From Deinandra increscens subsp. villosa (taxonomy: Eukaryota > Streptophyta > Magnoliopsida > Asterales > Asteraceae), in the NCBI GenBank assembly GCA_039602395.1, contig JBCNJP010000023.1:32099061-32163060 (forward strand): a stretch of 64,000 bases of DNA, in the 5' to 3' direction. The translations under genes and the position numbers were made by a program. Each line of letters begins with the position of its first letter. Position 1 is the stretch's first letter. The notes beneath the pieces were generated by a model. The model did not search any database and was not told where the DNA came from. It worked only from the letters and a program-made list of their open reading frames with translations. Of this stretch, positions 20,353 through 32,199 are shown one piece after another.

Positions 20353-20424
20353 GGGAGTCGCAAGGGTCGAACCCGCGACCTCCCAAACCCTGCACAACGT
20401 ACAGACCACTCGGCCAGCGGCCTG
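20353..20424 (-). other. tRNA-like sequence 1 (Ser/Leu-like boxes) in the solo LTR
   Basis: The minus strand has box A TGGCCGAGTGGT and box B GGTTCGACCC at tRNA-like spacing, with a possible anticodon-type hairpin between. It lacks a full cloverleaf that I can draw, so it is a tRNA-derived or tRNA-mimicking segment and not a functional tRNA gene. It is sense to the LTR. Confidence 0.55.
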
Positions 20425-20512
20425 TTTGTGACTAGATCCGGATCGGAATCCTTATGTGTATAAGCAGCGACCAGATACAGTTTAAATAAATAATACAGAA
20501 ACAAAAAAAAAA

Positions 20513-20581
20513 GCTGAGACTGGGACTCGAACCCGCGTCTATTGCATACAAGACCAACACCCTAACCGCCCGTGCCAGATT
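20513..20581 (-). other. tRNA-like sequence 2 in the solo LTR
   Basis: The minus strand reads CTGGCACGGGCGGTTAGGGT (box A-like, with a mismatch) and then GGGTTCGAGTCCC, a perfect box B. It lies about 90 bp from the first tRNA-like segment in the same orientation. The cloverleaf is incomplete. Confidence 0.55.
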
Positions 20582-22425
20582 GGCGTCTGATGAAATACCC
20601 GATCCCAAACCTTATAACCCGAACCCGCTGCGTGTCATCTTCTTCACCCACAACCCTAATGTCGCCGGAGATATTTTCCGGCGACCGGAAACTCGCGACC
20701 TCGAAATAAACATACCAAAAAGATGCGAATAACATTAAGGAACCGTTACCTTGAGTCTACGATGCGATACAACGAACTTTAGACACCGAAACGAAGCCCG
20801 AACTACAACCGCGAACACCGAGTACGGTCGTGATTTGAACTTCTGATGATCCCTGGCTGCTCGTAGAGGACTCACGATCACAGGGGTGATCGAAAGGTGG
20901 TCGAATGGTGGTGCAGGAGTGGTGAACGACCAGAATTTCATTCACCGCGAGGGAGCTTTTGCGATGGGAAAACAAGGGAGAACGAGAGGGTCGAGAATGG
21001 GAGTGGTGATGGAGATGAATGACTTATCATTTGATGAAATGGAATAGCTAACTTGATTGCAATCCTTGTAACCGACGGAATGATGATCGGTCTCAAAACC
21101 GATCATCGAATTCAATACGCATGTTAACAGTGAGTTACGATTCAAGAATTTCATTATGACAACATTGGTCCCTTCCACTCTTACATATCTAGCAGTTAAG
21201 TTTCAGAATTGACGATGACAACCCTTCAACCTTTATTCAAAAAGGAAAGTTTTAAAGATTGACGGAATTGGTCCCTCAAGGTTTAACAACACTAACGACC
21301 CCTAACGGAGGTTAACGAAGGAACAACTAAACGATGAATATACGAGGAACGTCAAAAAATATATAAATCGTATAACGTTTATAAGAAAATATAAACTGAA
21401 ATGACTACATAAAATCATAACTAATAATTCCACTTATCCATTTAATTTCACATAAAATCATAGGTTTTAAATCTATAACTTATATATAATTAAAATACAT
21501 AACTCCATGATTGATAACTTGTAATTAGAGTCTTTAAATTACATAAGATCATAAATGTGATTAAATTATGTTTTATATATATATATTTATATTTATCACC
21601 TAAAATCATAAGGTATAATTGTCATATAAAATGACGCAACTTTCACATGAAATCGTAACGTATGATTTACATAAAATCATAGAACAAGAATATCAAACGT
21701 CGAACTTAAGTGCATGCTCGTTTAGTGATTACTACACAAAACCCTAACTTGCTAAAGTCAACAAGTCAACACAGTTAAGCACATAAATGTTCACACAACA
21801 TTTAATATGTTTTATGTTCAGTTAATGCTAGAAAGTGACCTGAAAAGTTGGATTGTCACAAATGTTGATTTTTGTATAATGTAAATGCTTGATTTGCAGA
21901 ATAATAGTAACAAAAAAGTATCAAATACTCGGCACTATTTGCATTAACTCAAAGCTACACTATTACAAGTGATGACAACTGTTGTGTAAACTGAGAGCTA
22001 ACAAGCTATATATAGTGCAGATGAGATCAATCACAACCATTAATCTCATTCGATCTAATCTAGACCGTAAACTAAAAAGTCAAATACAAACTACTAAAAG
22101 AATAAACATCGGCAATTGGAAATCTTGCGTGTTTGCAGCAACATACTACTTTAGGAGAGCGACTTGAATCAGATATTGAAGCATACGAGAAGCTTTTGCA
22201 GGATTAGACTTGCTGAAAAGACATCTTAGGAAAAGTCCGGTTGAACTCATTATCTGGTGGATAATCGAGTTCACCCAGAATATTCGCTAAAAAACAAAAC
22301 TGCTTCTTTCCGCTTGAACTGCCAGTTCCGCTTGAAGTGAGAATTCCGCTTCAACTTCAACTTCAGCCGGAACATAGTAAAATTGGCATTCAGCCGGAAA
22401 TCTTCCAAGCGCAATATTCCTTACA

Positions 22426-24457
22426 ATAGATTAACATGGGGAATGCCTTCTTGAAGAAGTGGATGAGATCATCCAAGAAGCTAAAACAGAGTCATAGAGC
22501 TTTGAGGAGAATGGATATTGCTTCTAATCTTTGAATAGGGGATCTTTCCCTTCTAATGTGTACCAAACTACTTCAGATTGCAGGTATTTAAGCCTTTTTT
22601 TTTCTCTTTCTTCTAATTTTTTGAGTAATCAAGATTTTTTAGAAATTCTAGGCTTTTAGTGCATAATCTTAACTGTCACACTATGTTGATGGGTGAGGAC
22701 ATCATTATTAAGGTCTTTAGTTGTTTTTCTTCCTTTATGTTTATGTTAATAGAATTTTGTTGCTCATTTGTTATTAAATGTGCATCCCGTATGTGATGAC
22801 TAAAACAATAGACAATATATGTGACTTCTCTTGCTATGTAATTTGTATTTGTTGGTACTAATTAGCAACACTATATTACAGTTTTCCTTTGCACTTTATG
22901 AGGCATTTACTAAGCTCACGCATAATACATGTCAATAAGAAAATGACATCGAACGACCAAACAAACCTCTAGCATCAAACCGCAGGTTATTATGTGTTGG
23001 ATATCATCACCGCATGACAACACGTAGGTAAACAAACATGTGTCAGCATTACTGTAGTACCGATAGTTTTTATTCTGTTAGTGACCTCTTCCAGTATGCA
23101 CAGATGCATCCTTAGGTTTTACACAGGTTACCTGAACAGCTAAGCCAGGGGCTTAAATTGGTTGGTTTATGGCTGTATTATAGTGTTTGCTGCAAATGTA
23201 GTTTCGTTTCGTCAATTGTAGTGTTGTTTGCAAAGTTTGTCTGATGGTACATGATTTTTGTTTTTTAATCCGTAGGAACCAACAGCAGCCTCAGCACTGG
23301 ACTGACGACCCGCAGTGATAAAAGGTTCAAGCTGAAAACGGACCTCAAAAAAGAAACTTGAACAGCAGCCTAACAGTGTGGCATATGGCGTATTGGGAAG
23401 CCCTTTTTGAAATAGAAGGTGTCGTTTATATTAACAACCATTTCGTAGAAAACGGCAATCCCAACAGGCTTAGTAGTACATGTATTGCAAGTTGTTACTC
23501 ACATATTTTGTACTTAACCGTGCATGTAGCTTTTGGCATACGGTTGACTCTGATGCTTTTGTATGCGTACACTCTATTCGCCTAGGGTGTTTATTATGTT
23601 TGAAGCGCTGAATGCTTATGGTTGTTCATGTAATGATGCTTCTTAAAAATACTTAAGCTTATTTCATTTAAATATGTTTCAATCTACGACAAAATTAGGT
23701 TGTATAATATAATTTTTCTATGTAAAGATGTGATTAATTTTGAGTTTTATATGACTAAAGATGGTATGGATAATGTGGTTAATAACTGAAAACCAGTTTC
23801 TACATCAGTGTCATCAAAGAGTGCTCATATTTAGTGTTCTTATGATAGTGAAATATTTGACATCTATTTTTGACATATTCTCTTTGCAGACCTACATTTT
23901 AGTTTACAATTTTATTACAGTTGTAAAAAATCATAATAGGCAATGTTTTAAAGTATTTTGTTTTCTATAACCTTTGGTAAAAAAAAAATAGTGTAGGTTG
24001 GCTAATATGAAACACTAGACGATTGGACAACTTTGGTGAAATAAGGAACAAATCCGTGTCGGTTGCTTTGGATCACTCTCTTTGTGGTAGGTAGATGTGA
24101 CACTTTTAACTGGAGATGTTGTAATTGTTATATCAAAACGGCCAATTCACTTTTAATGAGGAGATGCTGTCATTATTTATCAAAACTTAAACTATTTCTA
24201 TGCTACTTCTACACTGTTGAACTACAACTATTTTTGTAATTATATATGCATGGTGTGCGTTGTCTTTAGCAAATACAATGAATATAGGACTATTGCTAAT
24301 GCCAAACAACTGTTAAAGACTTCTTTTACTTAAACTCTTAGACTTTTTTTCAATGACACGTGTGAGCACAAGCATGTCACGTATACAACCATACTGAACA
24401 TGTTGGAGTCGCTTTAAATTCCCCCCGGCCGTGCATCACACGGGACTGCACTCTAGT
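22426..24457. other. Gene-poor flank of element A, ending in a Helitron-like terminus
   Basis: I see no recognisable gene. A 32-codon frame at 22436-22534 on the plus strand encodes a very basic peptide starting MGNAFLKKWMRSSKKLKQSH, immediately after the LTR of A. It may be a relic first exon. The rest is AT-rich. Confidence 0.4.
24424..24457 (+). mobile_element. Helitron-type 3' terminus
   Basis: The hairpin CCGTG (24429-24433) / CACGG (24439-24443) with a five-base loop is followed 13 bases later by CTAG and then T, the CTRR-T ending of plant Helitrons. The matching 5' TC end was not found, so the extent to the left is unknown. Confidence 0.55.
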
Positions 24458-25893
24458 AATTATATAAAATCAGTAACCCAATTATTTAGCACTAACCAGT
24501 ATTAAGGCTAAATCTAATCTTAAATAAAAGGAATTTGCAGGTTAAAAGGTAAGTAATTTAAAAGGTCAGAAAAACCCAAATAAAAATCTACCGCGAGTTG
24601 TTTTTTGTTACCTTTTTCTTTGTTAAATTATCTCTTAGGGTCGTCCTTCTGAGCTGCTCGTGGCTCTGATTTGATCTTCACAGGTGTGACCGGGATGATA
24701 GATGAGGAGCAGCTCGTGGCTCTGATTTGATCTATTAGTATGAATGTTGACAACGACACAGTTAATCCTAACAGGTCTATTGTTAGTACAATTCAATTAA
24801 CAACAAAGAATTATTAAAACACAATTAAATAAAGCTTGAAAAGTAAAAAAACAACAAAGGATTATTAGGGCACAATTAGTAGTAAAGAATTCTTAGAGCA
24901 TAATTTAATTATTAATAAAAAGTCAATATATGAAGTCATTTAACAGCAAGAATTATTAGAGGACAATTAACAGCAAAGAATTATTATAGCACGTTCATGA
25001 AAAGTCGATACATGAACTCAATGAACATACCTTGAGGTCATTAAGGTTCATGAACATTACAAAAAACACTAACACAAACAACAAAAATGATCAAATCAGA
25101 AACGAAGTACACACAAACCTAAACCAAAAATGCGTTTAAACATGATTTAAGTGTGATCAAGGGTGATGTGCAAGTGTAGAGTAGTTATTTATGCATGCAT
25201 CTACAAAAAAAAAAATTACCAGAGCAACGTAATCATGATTTTTTCTTATAAAAGGCAGACTTAAGCAGTTGACTTCTAGTAGATGTCAAACTGTTTATAC
25301 AAAAAAAAAAATCAAATTATTGTATTTAAACATAAATTTAGCATGATTTAGGGTAGTGTGTATATAAGATGTCAAGTAACTATTATGATATAATGAGTAC
25401 ATTACAAATCAGAAGTATAGGCAAAATTTGACATCTCATGTCCAATTTAAATGGAAAAATAACAGCAGTAATAATCTGAGAGAGCTAAGCAACGTGTTTT
25501 AATTGAAATGTGGCACCGTAAAATAAACACAGGTACTGTTCAAAGTTAAAAATCAGTCAAAAACGATTTGGTAGAAAAATCAACAAACGTTAACAGGGTT
25601 AGTTGGTTCGGACAGACTCGTATAGCCAGCCAAAATGGTTCACTTTGAGCAGTTCTGTGGCTTGGGTCAGTTTATTTTACACAATATCATCCTATGAGAT
25701 ATTCTTAAAAGTTGTAAAAAGAATGAATAAATAGAAAAAAGTAATGAGGAAATGAACCTCTCGAAGACCATAAACGACAACAATGACTTTGGTGTTACCC
25801 ATCTTAAGAACCGCTAACCTACTAATTACAATCATCATAAAAATTAACCATAATCTTGCGCGTTTATGTATATATTAAATCATCATGTTAAAC
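24458..25893. other. AT-rich stretch with degenerate short repeats
   Basis: Words like AACAACAAAGAATTATTAGAGCACAATT recur in degenerate form from 24798 to 24990. A 22-bp word (CTCGTGGCTCTGATTTGATC and flanks) is repeated near 24657 and 24710. A minus-strand ATG at 25802 opens MGNTKVIVVVYGLREV with a possible donor soon after. It could be a first exon disrupted by element B, but I cannot name it. Confidence 0.35.
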
Positions 25894-26566
25894 TGTAGGA
25901 TCGGTGTTAAACTAATTAACTTAACAAGAAACCCTTCTACTTGCAAATATAACCCTGCGGAATTAAAGTTATATTTCACTTTACTTAAGCTTATGTTAGT
26001 TCTCTTGTATGTATGTGAGTGCTTGATTGCATAAAGATAGTTTAGTAACAACGAAGTAAGAAATACTTGGCACTATTTGCATTAACTCAAAGCTACACTA
26101 TTACAAGTTGTTCGAGAACTGTGTGTAAACCATGAGCTAACTAAGCTATATATAGTGCTAATGAGATCAATGACAACCATTGATCTCATGTGATCTAATC
26201 TAGACCGTAAAATATAAAGTCAAATACAAACTACCAAAAGCATAAATATCGACAATTGGAATATCTTGCGTCTAAATAGCAACATACTAATTTAGGAGAG
26301 CGGCTTGAACAGATTTAGAAGCAACCGAGAAGGTTTTGCAGGATTGAACTTGCTGAAAAGACATCTCAGGAAAAGTCGGGTTGAACTCATTATCTGATGG
26401 ATAATCGAGTTCACCCGGAATATTCGCTAAATGACAAAACTGCTTCTTTCCGCTTGAACTGCCAGTTCTGCTTGAATTTGAGAATTCCGCTTCAACTTCG
26501 ACTTCAGCCGAAACTTAACAAAATTAGCTTTCAGCCGGAAATCTTCTAAGCGCAATATTCCTTACA
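25894..26566 (-). repeat. 3' LTR of element B
   Basis: 673 bp, plus-strand ends TGTAGGATCG and ATTCCTTACA. The adjoining 26567-26582 is, on the minus strand, CAGCTTAGGGGGAGAT, a polypurine tract. Confidence 0.9.
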
Positions 26567-26661
26567 ATCTCCCCCTAAGCTGGTGCTGTCAAATTATTCT
26601 TCAATTCCAATGTTTATCTTCAAAAACTGAATTGTACCCAAAAAAATTTCTTCTTCTTGAC

Positions 26662-29600
26662 CTACTTGTCCAAGGACTTGATGTTGGCATTCAAATCTTG
26701 AGAGAGCTCTTTAGAATTTGTTTTGGTCACCTTCACATGTTTGAATGACTCCCAATCTTTTTCACTCCATTTATTTTGAACAGAAATGGACTCATGAGCT
26801 GTAAAGGTGCCATCGGCTCTGTGAACATAGAACAGTTTCTCAACTTCTTCCAAAATGATGAATTTGATTTCACTGACAGGTTCTTCTTCTTCATTGTCAG
26901 CGTCACCTTGGGATTTGAAAAGCATTCCACATTCGTTCACTGTTGTCTCAATACATAACCTTAGTAGGTGCTCAGCCCTTGTTGGACTCAAAATCTCTCT
27001 TAACCTTACATAAATATCGGTCATTTGTCGTCCAGAGAGCATACTGGTGGCTTTGTGAGCATTCACTACTAATGTTGTGCCATTTGCCAAGGTGAAAGTG
27101 AAGTCAAAGGTTGCTTCATCTGTTGTCCAACCCATAATCTTGTTCTTTCTGGGTGGAGCCTCTTTCCTTTGCTTCTGGTCTTTCTTCTTCTTAGCGTGCA
27201 TCATCCTCCTCTTTCTCTTCTTTTTCTCCTCATCAGATTCAGTTTCTGATTCTTGCACAACAGGTGCCTTGCCCTTTGATGAGGGAGAAGAGGGATCAGG
27301 TTGAACTTCAGTAGGTTTGATGATGGTGGTAGAAACATTGGTGGTTGATGGTTCTTTGATGGTGAGTGGAGGTAAGGTGGTTTTGGTTGGTGGTCTACTA
27401 GCTTCTGGTGTAGGGCTTGAAGGTGGAGTAGGTGGGAAAATATCAGACAAATCAATGGTAGGTGGAGGTTTCTTCTTTAGAGGAACAATAGGTGTGAAAT
27501 TGTCTATTCTATATTTTGGATTTGCAAGCTTGGTGGCTACCTTTTTGGAGATTGAGGGTGGTTTGTAGGGTATTAGGGCAAGTGACTGTGGAAGTGATGG
27601 AACTGTTGTAGGTGAGGGGTTTGGGTTGTATATGAAGGAAGGTGGAGGTTGGATATCTGCATCATCGGCAATCTCAGGTTTAACATTTAAGTTAGATGAT
27701 GTACCTGAAGTGCGTTCTGAAGGTGAAGGCATCACCAACTTTGGATTCACAGCAGCTTTATCCCCTTTAAGCTCATGAAAAATTAAGTAAATCAGGCTGC
27801 AAAGTTCTCTGACTTTCAGCTGAGCTACCTCTTCTTCTGTCTTCAAATTTCTAACCACAAGAGCCCTTTTTACCTTCTGCAGCAGTAGGTAATTCTCATC
27901 ATTCCTTATTAGTTTGGTAGGCATCTGAGAGGCAATAGAAATCAACCTCTGCCTATCAATTTCAGTCAAAGCATCCAAGTTGTACTCCTTCAGTCTCCAA
28001 TTAAAGGATCTTGTCTTAGCTTCTTCAAGCAAGTTCTCAAAAACTCCATTCTGTGAATATAGATCAAATTCCTCTTGAAGCTCTTTGGCTAACCTCTCAT
28101 CTTCTGCTACCCTTTTGGCATCTTCTACTCTTTGGTCTTTCTTCTTCTCAGCGTGCATCATCCTCCTCTTTCTCTTCTTTTTCTCCTCATCAGAATCAGT
28201 TTCTGATTCTTGCACAACAGGTGCCTTGCCCTTTGATGAAGGAGAAGGGGGATCAGGTTGAACTTCAGTAGGTTTGATGATGGTGATAGAAACATTGGTG
28301 GTTGATGGTTCTTTGATGGTGAGTGGAGGTAAGGTGGTTTTGGTTGGTGGTCTACTAGCTTCTTGTGTAGGGCTTGAAGGTGGAGTAGGTGGGAAAATAT
28401 CAGAAAAATCAATGGTAGGTGGAGGTTTCTTCTTGAGAGGAACAATAGGTGTGAAATTGTCTGTTCTATATTTTGGATTTGCAAGCTTGGTGGCTACCTT
28501 TTTGGAGATGGAGGGTGGTTTGTAGGGATTAGGGCAAGTGACTGTGGAAGTGATGGAACTATTGTAGGTGAGGGGTTTGGGTTGTATATGAAGGAAGGTG
28601 GAGGTTGGATATCTGCATCATCAGCAATCTCAGGTTTAACATTTAAGTCAGATGATGTACCTGAAGTGCGTTCTGAAGGTGAAGGCATCACCAACTTTGG
28701 ATTCACAGCAGCTATATCCCCTTTAAGCTCATGAAAAATTAAGTAAATCAGGTTGCAAAGTTCTCTGACTTTCAGCTGAGCTACCTCTTCTTCTATCTTC
28801 AAATTTCTAACCACAAGAGCCCTTTTTACCTTCTGCAGCAGTAGGTAATTCTCATCATTCCTTATCAGTTTAGTAGGCATCTGAGAGGCAATAGAAATCA
28901 ACCTCTGCCTATCAACTTCAGTCAAAGCATCCAAGTTGTATTCCTTCAGTCTCCAATTAAAGGATCTTGTCTTAGCTTCTTCAAGCAAGTTCTGAAAAAG
29001 TCCAATCTGTGAATATAGATCAAATTCCTCTTGAAGCTCTTTGGCTAACCTCTCATCTTCTGCTGCCCTTTTGGCATCTTCTACCATTTTCAACACAGCT
29101 TCAGCTTCAGGAGTTTGAACCACATGCTGAATGGTTCTAACAGTTTCAGATTGAACAGGTTCTTCAGCTTGAACTGGTTCAGTACTCCTCATAGCTAATA
29201 AGGTTGCAGCTATGTCTTCTGCTTCTTCACTTACTTGTTCTTCCGTTTGAAATACAGGTGGCTAATCAGACCCAAAAATTGATCGACCAGGGCCATAGGT
29301 TGGATCAGGAGTATTCTCATCAACTTGAATTACTTCTACCTGGGTTTCTGCTTCAGTTTCCGGTTGAACGGCTAGTTGAACTTCCGGTTGATCTTCCGGT
29401 TGAACTTCCGGTTGATCTTCCAGTTGAACTTCCGGTTGAACTGGGTTTAGAACTTCAGTCACCACCTGAGGTTGGGTGACATCAGGTTCTTTATCAGCTA
29501 ACTCCAGTACCTCTGTGCCTTCATCTTCACCAATTATATTTTCATCAGCTCCTTCAGTCATAGTAGCAACTGCAACAGTTGTAGTGCTTTCTTCAACATC

Positions 29601-31730
29601 ATTTACTGCCTTGCTGGTGGAGGCAAAGTTCTTCTCCACTTGATCACTGGCTCTTTCAGCCGGAAAGATGACATCTTTTAATAGTCTTGTGATCAAATTT
29701 ATGTGCTCAGGGAGAGCACCAACAATCAGCATGGAAGATTGTACTAGCTCAGTGAGGTTGGGATCTTCAAAAGGAGAGATAGCAATTATTTGACTGCTCT
29801 TCATATTTACCCAACTTTCTTCCACTGTGAAGGGTTTAACACCAATTCTTTCGTAGGCTGTGGCTCTGACTTTAGCCGGTATCATCTGAGTTTCCTCAAT
29901 TTCAATCATAACAGGCCTTGAGGGCATCTTCTCCCCCAATTTGACAGTATCAGCTTCATTAGCATCAATAACTTTATCAGCTTCTCTGAGAGGGTTTGCA
30001 GGCCTGCTTCAGTGTCAGTAGGAACAACCTTCACCAAAGTAGCAACAGTTACATTCAATTTATCAACCTGTGCTTGAAGATTAAGGTACAATTCTGTCAA
30101 TTCCGGTAGTGTATAATTGTCCTCAACTGGCCTTTTACCAGTATCCCTGGACGAAACCAAGTTATCAATCCGAGATTGATCAACTGTGGTACCCATGGCT
30201 TCTTGGCACCTGGGATTCTCTCCAACCGTTTCAAAAGCCCTTGGTTCCAATGAAGGACCCTACGGGTGCTAATTCAGAGAATATTACCGCAATTTTGGTC
30301 TTAGTTATGTTACTGCTAGCACCAAGATCCAGTGGGGATACTTGGGCAGCAGCAGCCCTCGCTGCATGAATCTCTTTATGACTCCTGAGATTCACCTCCG
30401 GTGAGGAATGGGGGTTCAGAGCAACAGTGTCCTGATCTATCAGAATGTTCTCATGTAATGAGGTGGGTGAGTTAATAACAACTTCATTTAGATCAGGATT
30501 GATTGCACTGTCATTCCTAGGTGATAGGGGTTGTAGGGGTGAAAATCCCTTAGATAGAGAATGTACATCTGCTTCTAATGACTCCCCCTCAGGTGAGGAT
30601 TTGTCCCTAAGAAAATATCCCAATTTGACCAGTTTCTGCTTGGACTTTCCCTTTTGCGGGGTTTGAAGCTTCGGGTTGGCTTGTGGTACTAGGTGGAGGA
30701 GACCTAATGACCACCTGTCTCTGTCTTTTGAAAACGACAGGAGGGGATGCGGATGAGGAAGTGGCAGTGGTAGTTTGAGTGGATGCTTTCCTCTTTTTGG
30801 TTTGATATATTTTTAAGGTAGAGGAAGCAGGGACAGATGTGGGATCAAAAGCTATTGGGTTGATAGCCCTGTCATCTTGATCATGGGGCTCAGTTGCTGC
30901 AACAGTTTCCGTTTGAACCTCAGCATTAACAGGTTCATCAGGAAACTGCCTTGGAATTGGCAGGGGATGGTCGGTATCCCTTCCTAGAAAAACAGACTTG
31001 TTTAAAGCTAAGTTTGAAAAGGTTTTCTCTGTTAGGTGTTTTGGTTCCAAAACTTTACCACCCAAGACAATTTGGGGGTATTCCTCTTTGAGAATAGAAG
31101 TTAAAAACCTTGGGTACAAGTAAATATATTCAGGTTGGATGTTTGTCATTAGGGCTTGAAAAATTAATCGAGAAAAGTTGAAATTTTCACCCTTTACAAC
31201 ATCATAGAAGGCAGAAGCTTGTTCAGCAACAAGCTCATCGAAACCTCCCTTCTTTGGAGTTAGGCAAACTAAGATGGTGTGAGCCAAAAACCTCCAGTTG
31301 TATGGCAACTGCCATTTCTTTATGGTTTTGCTTCGCAGAGAACCACCATATCCAATGTCTCTGAATAGAGGTAGATACTTCTTGGAATCAACAGCCATGT
31401 ATCCATTCTCATCCCTCAGTTTCAACACTTTTCGTACCTTTGCTTCATCTATCTCCACAATTGTGCCTTGAACTGTTGACACAATTTGTTTACTACCGCC
31501 GTCACCTTTGATAACCCTAGCGTGAGACCAAAAATCTTCCATTATTTCTTCATATATCACAGCTTCGACTGTCAGCGCATGATGAAGATGGGAACTGTTC
31601 AGGAAGTCGATCATCCCGTTGTAGATATCGGTTTTACTCGGTGGTTCTAGGTACGCCACCAAGTTGTCTCTACGGGGGACTTTGAGTTATTGACGGGCTT
31701 CTTGCCACTTGAACTTGCTTTAGGAGCCAT
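26662..31730 (-). pseudogene. Element B additional (env-position) ORF, broken
   Basis: The frame opens at an ATG at 31730 (MAPKASSSGKKPVNNSKS) and needs a one-base shift to join YLEPPSKTDIYNGMIDFLNS. The N-terminal domain (31662-30900) has DFWSHARVIKGDGG, DIGYGGSLRSKTIKKWQLPY and FLAHTILVCLTPKKGG. I associate this pattern with an accessory ORF of Asteraceae Copia elements. Pro/Ser/Thr-rich linkers follow. An acidic helix-rich segment (EEFDLYSQNGVFENLLEEAK) occurs twice because of an internal duplication. The C-terminal domain is near 27170-26670 (GWTTDEATFDFTFTLANG, EKLFYVHRADGTFTAHES). Pieces 30623-30231, 30250-29906, 29939-29262, 29192-28494 and 28215-26662 lie in shifting frames. Function is unknown. 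Confidence 0.72.
27171..29084. repeat. 957-bp tandem duplication inside the element B ORF
   Basis: Two adjacent copies (about 27171-28127 and 28128-29084) match at an offset of 955-957 bp. For example AGCGTGCATCATCCTCCTC occurs near 27193 and 28150, and CTAACCTCTCATCTTCTGCT near 28089 and 29045. The copies differ by scattered substitutions and small indels. The duplication preserves the sense of the protein modules. Confidence 0.9.
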
Positions 31731-32199
31731 TGTTGATGATCAACTTGAGAGAAATCAACGGTTATTTGGAAGTTACGGAGAGGTTTTGGGAGAAATTTGG
31801 GAGTAATTTCTGAGTGTGGTTTGAGAGAAATGGGAAAAAATGAAGGTAATTTAGGGTTTTTACCTTTGACGTTGATGACGTGGAGGAGAGAGGTTTTAAA
31901 TCGACAGTTCAGTAAGTGATGTGACAGATGCTTTATGGGTTATACGGTACAACTTGGTAAAGCATGTCTTTATCCAAAAAGTAAATTTGTTGAAACCTCG
32001 GATATTAAATGGTTAAAAACTTAATGGGTAAATAAATGTGTATCCGCTTAGAAAATCGTGCCTTCCGGGTAATTAAATGGGACTTTGACTTTTGTTGACC
32101 TGGAAGTTCAAGCGGAACCCATTTTCTCCTTTATTTTAAAGACTAAAATTCTTCCGTTTGAACTTTAAGCGGAGAATTTTTCCGCTTGGAAGAACTGTC
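31731..32199. other. Leader region upstream of the element B ORF
   Basis: No ORF is seen. The right end carries clustered TTCAAGCGGAA-type words (32104, 32150-32190) like those in the LTRs. This could be a promoter for separate expression of the additional ORF, which is inference. Confidence 0.35.

Larger units (their letters stand above)
18641..21860 (-). mobile_element. 3.2-kb solo LTR, probably Ty3/Gypsy chromovirus
   Basis: The element begins TGTCACACCC and ends GATTGTCACA on the plus strand and is flanked by the duplication AATGT (18636-18640, 21861-21865). On the minus strand it starts TGTGACAATCC and ends GGGGGTGTGACA, the same style of ends as the full-length Gypsy LTRs at 46969 and 54996. 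A motif near 18950-18975 also matches those LTRs (GTGAACTCACCAAC on the minus strand). No coding capacity is seen. A solo LTR formed by recombination between two LTRs fits best. Confidence 0.8.
6175..22425 (-). mobile_element. Element A: decayed Ty1/Copia retrotransposon (SIRE-like), 3'-truncated, with two nested insertions
   Basis: Read leftwards: 5' LTR (22425 to 18540, split by a solo LTR), initiator-Met primer site (18537-18526), gag (from 18422, split by the Gag-only element), protease, integrase and reverse transcriptase. Homology stops near 6175 just before the RNase H catalytic part, so RNase H, any additional ORF, the polypurine tract and the 3' LTR are absent. The order protease-integrase-RT is that of Copia. 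The long Gag with two zinc knuckles and a coiled coil suggests the SIRE/Maximus branch. Many in-frame stops show it is inactive. B and D share its LTR family. Confidence 0.85.
18540..22425 (-). repeat. 5' LTR of element A, split by a solo LTR
   Basis: The parts 18540-18640 and 21866-22425 together make about 661 bp. On the plus strand they begin TGTAGGATCG and end ATTCCTTACA. The same sequence, mostly collinear, forms the LTR of element B (25894-26566). It contains TTCCGCTTGAA-type words. Confidence 0.9.
25894..32199 (-). mobile_element. Element B: 3' part of a SIRE-like Copia element with additional ORF
   Basis: Read leftwards: leader (32199-31731), additional ORF (31730-26662), polypurine tract and 3' LTR (26566-25894). 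Gag and pol are absent and the right side is cut by element C at 32200. The LTR belongs to the same family as element A, so B may show what the missing 3' half of A looked like. Confidence 0.8.

Noticed and set aside
20319..20585. Functional tRNA genes
   Set aside because: A and B boxes are good, but no complete cloverleaf with a proper acceptor stem or 7-base anticodon loop could be drawn.
27201..28525. Short frames on both strands opposite the element B ORF
   Set aside because: They duplicate because of the 957-bp repeat and are shadows of the Pro/Ser-rich coding strand.
32100..32199. LTR of element B at its right end
   Set aside because: It shares the TTCAAGCGGAA words but no collinear LTR sequence or primer site.
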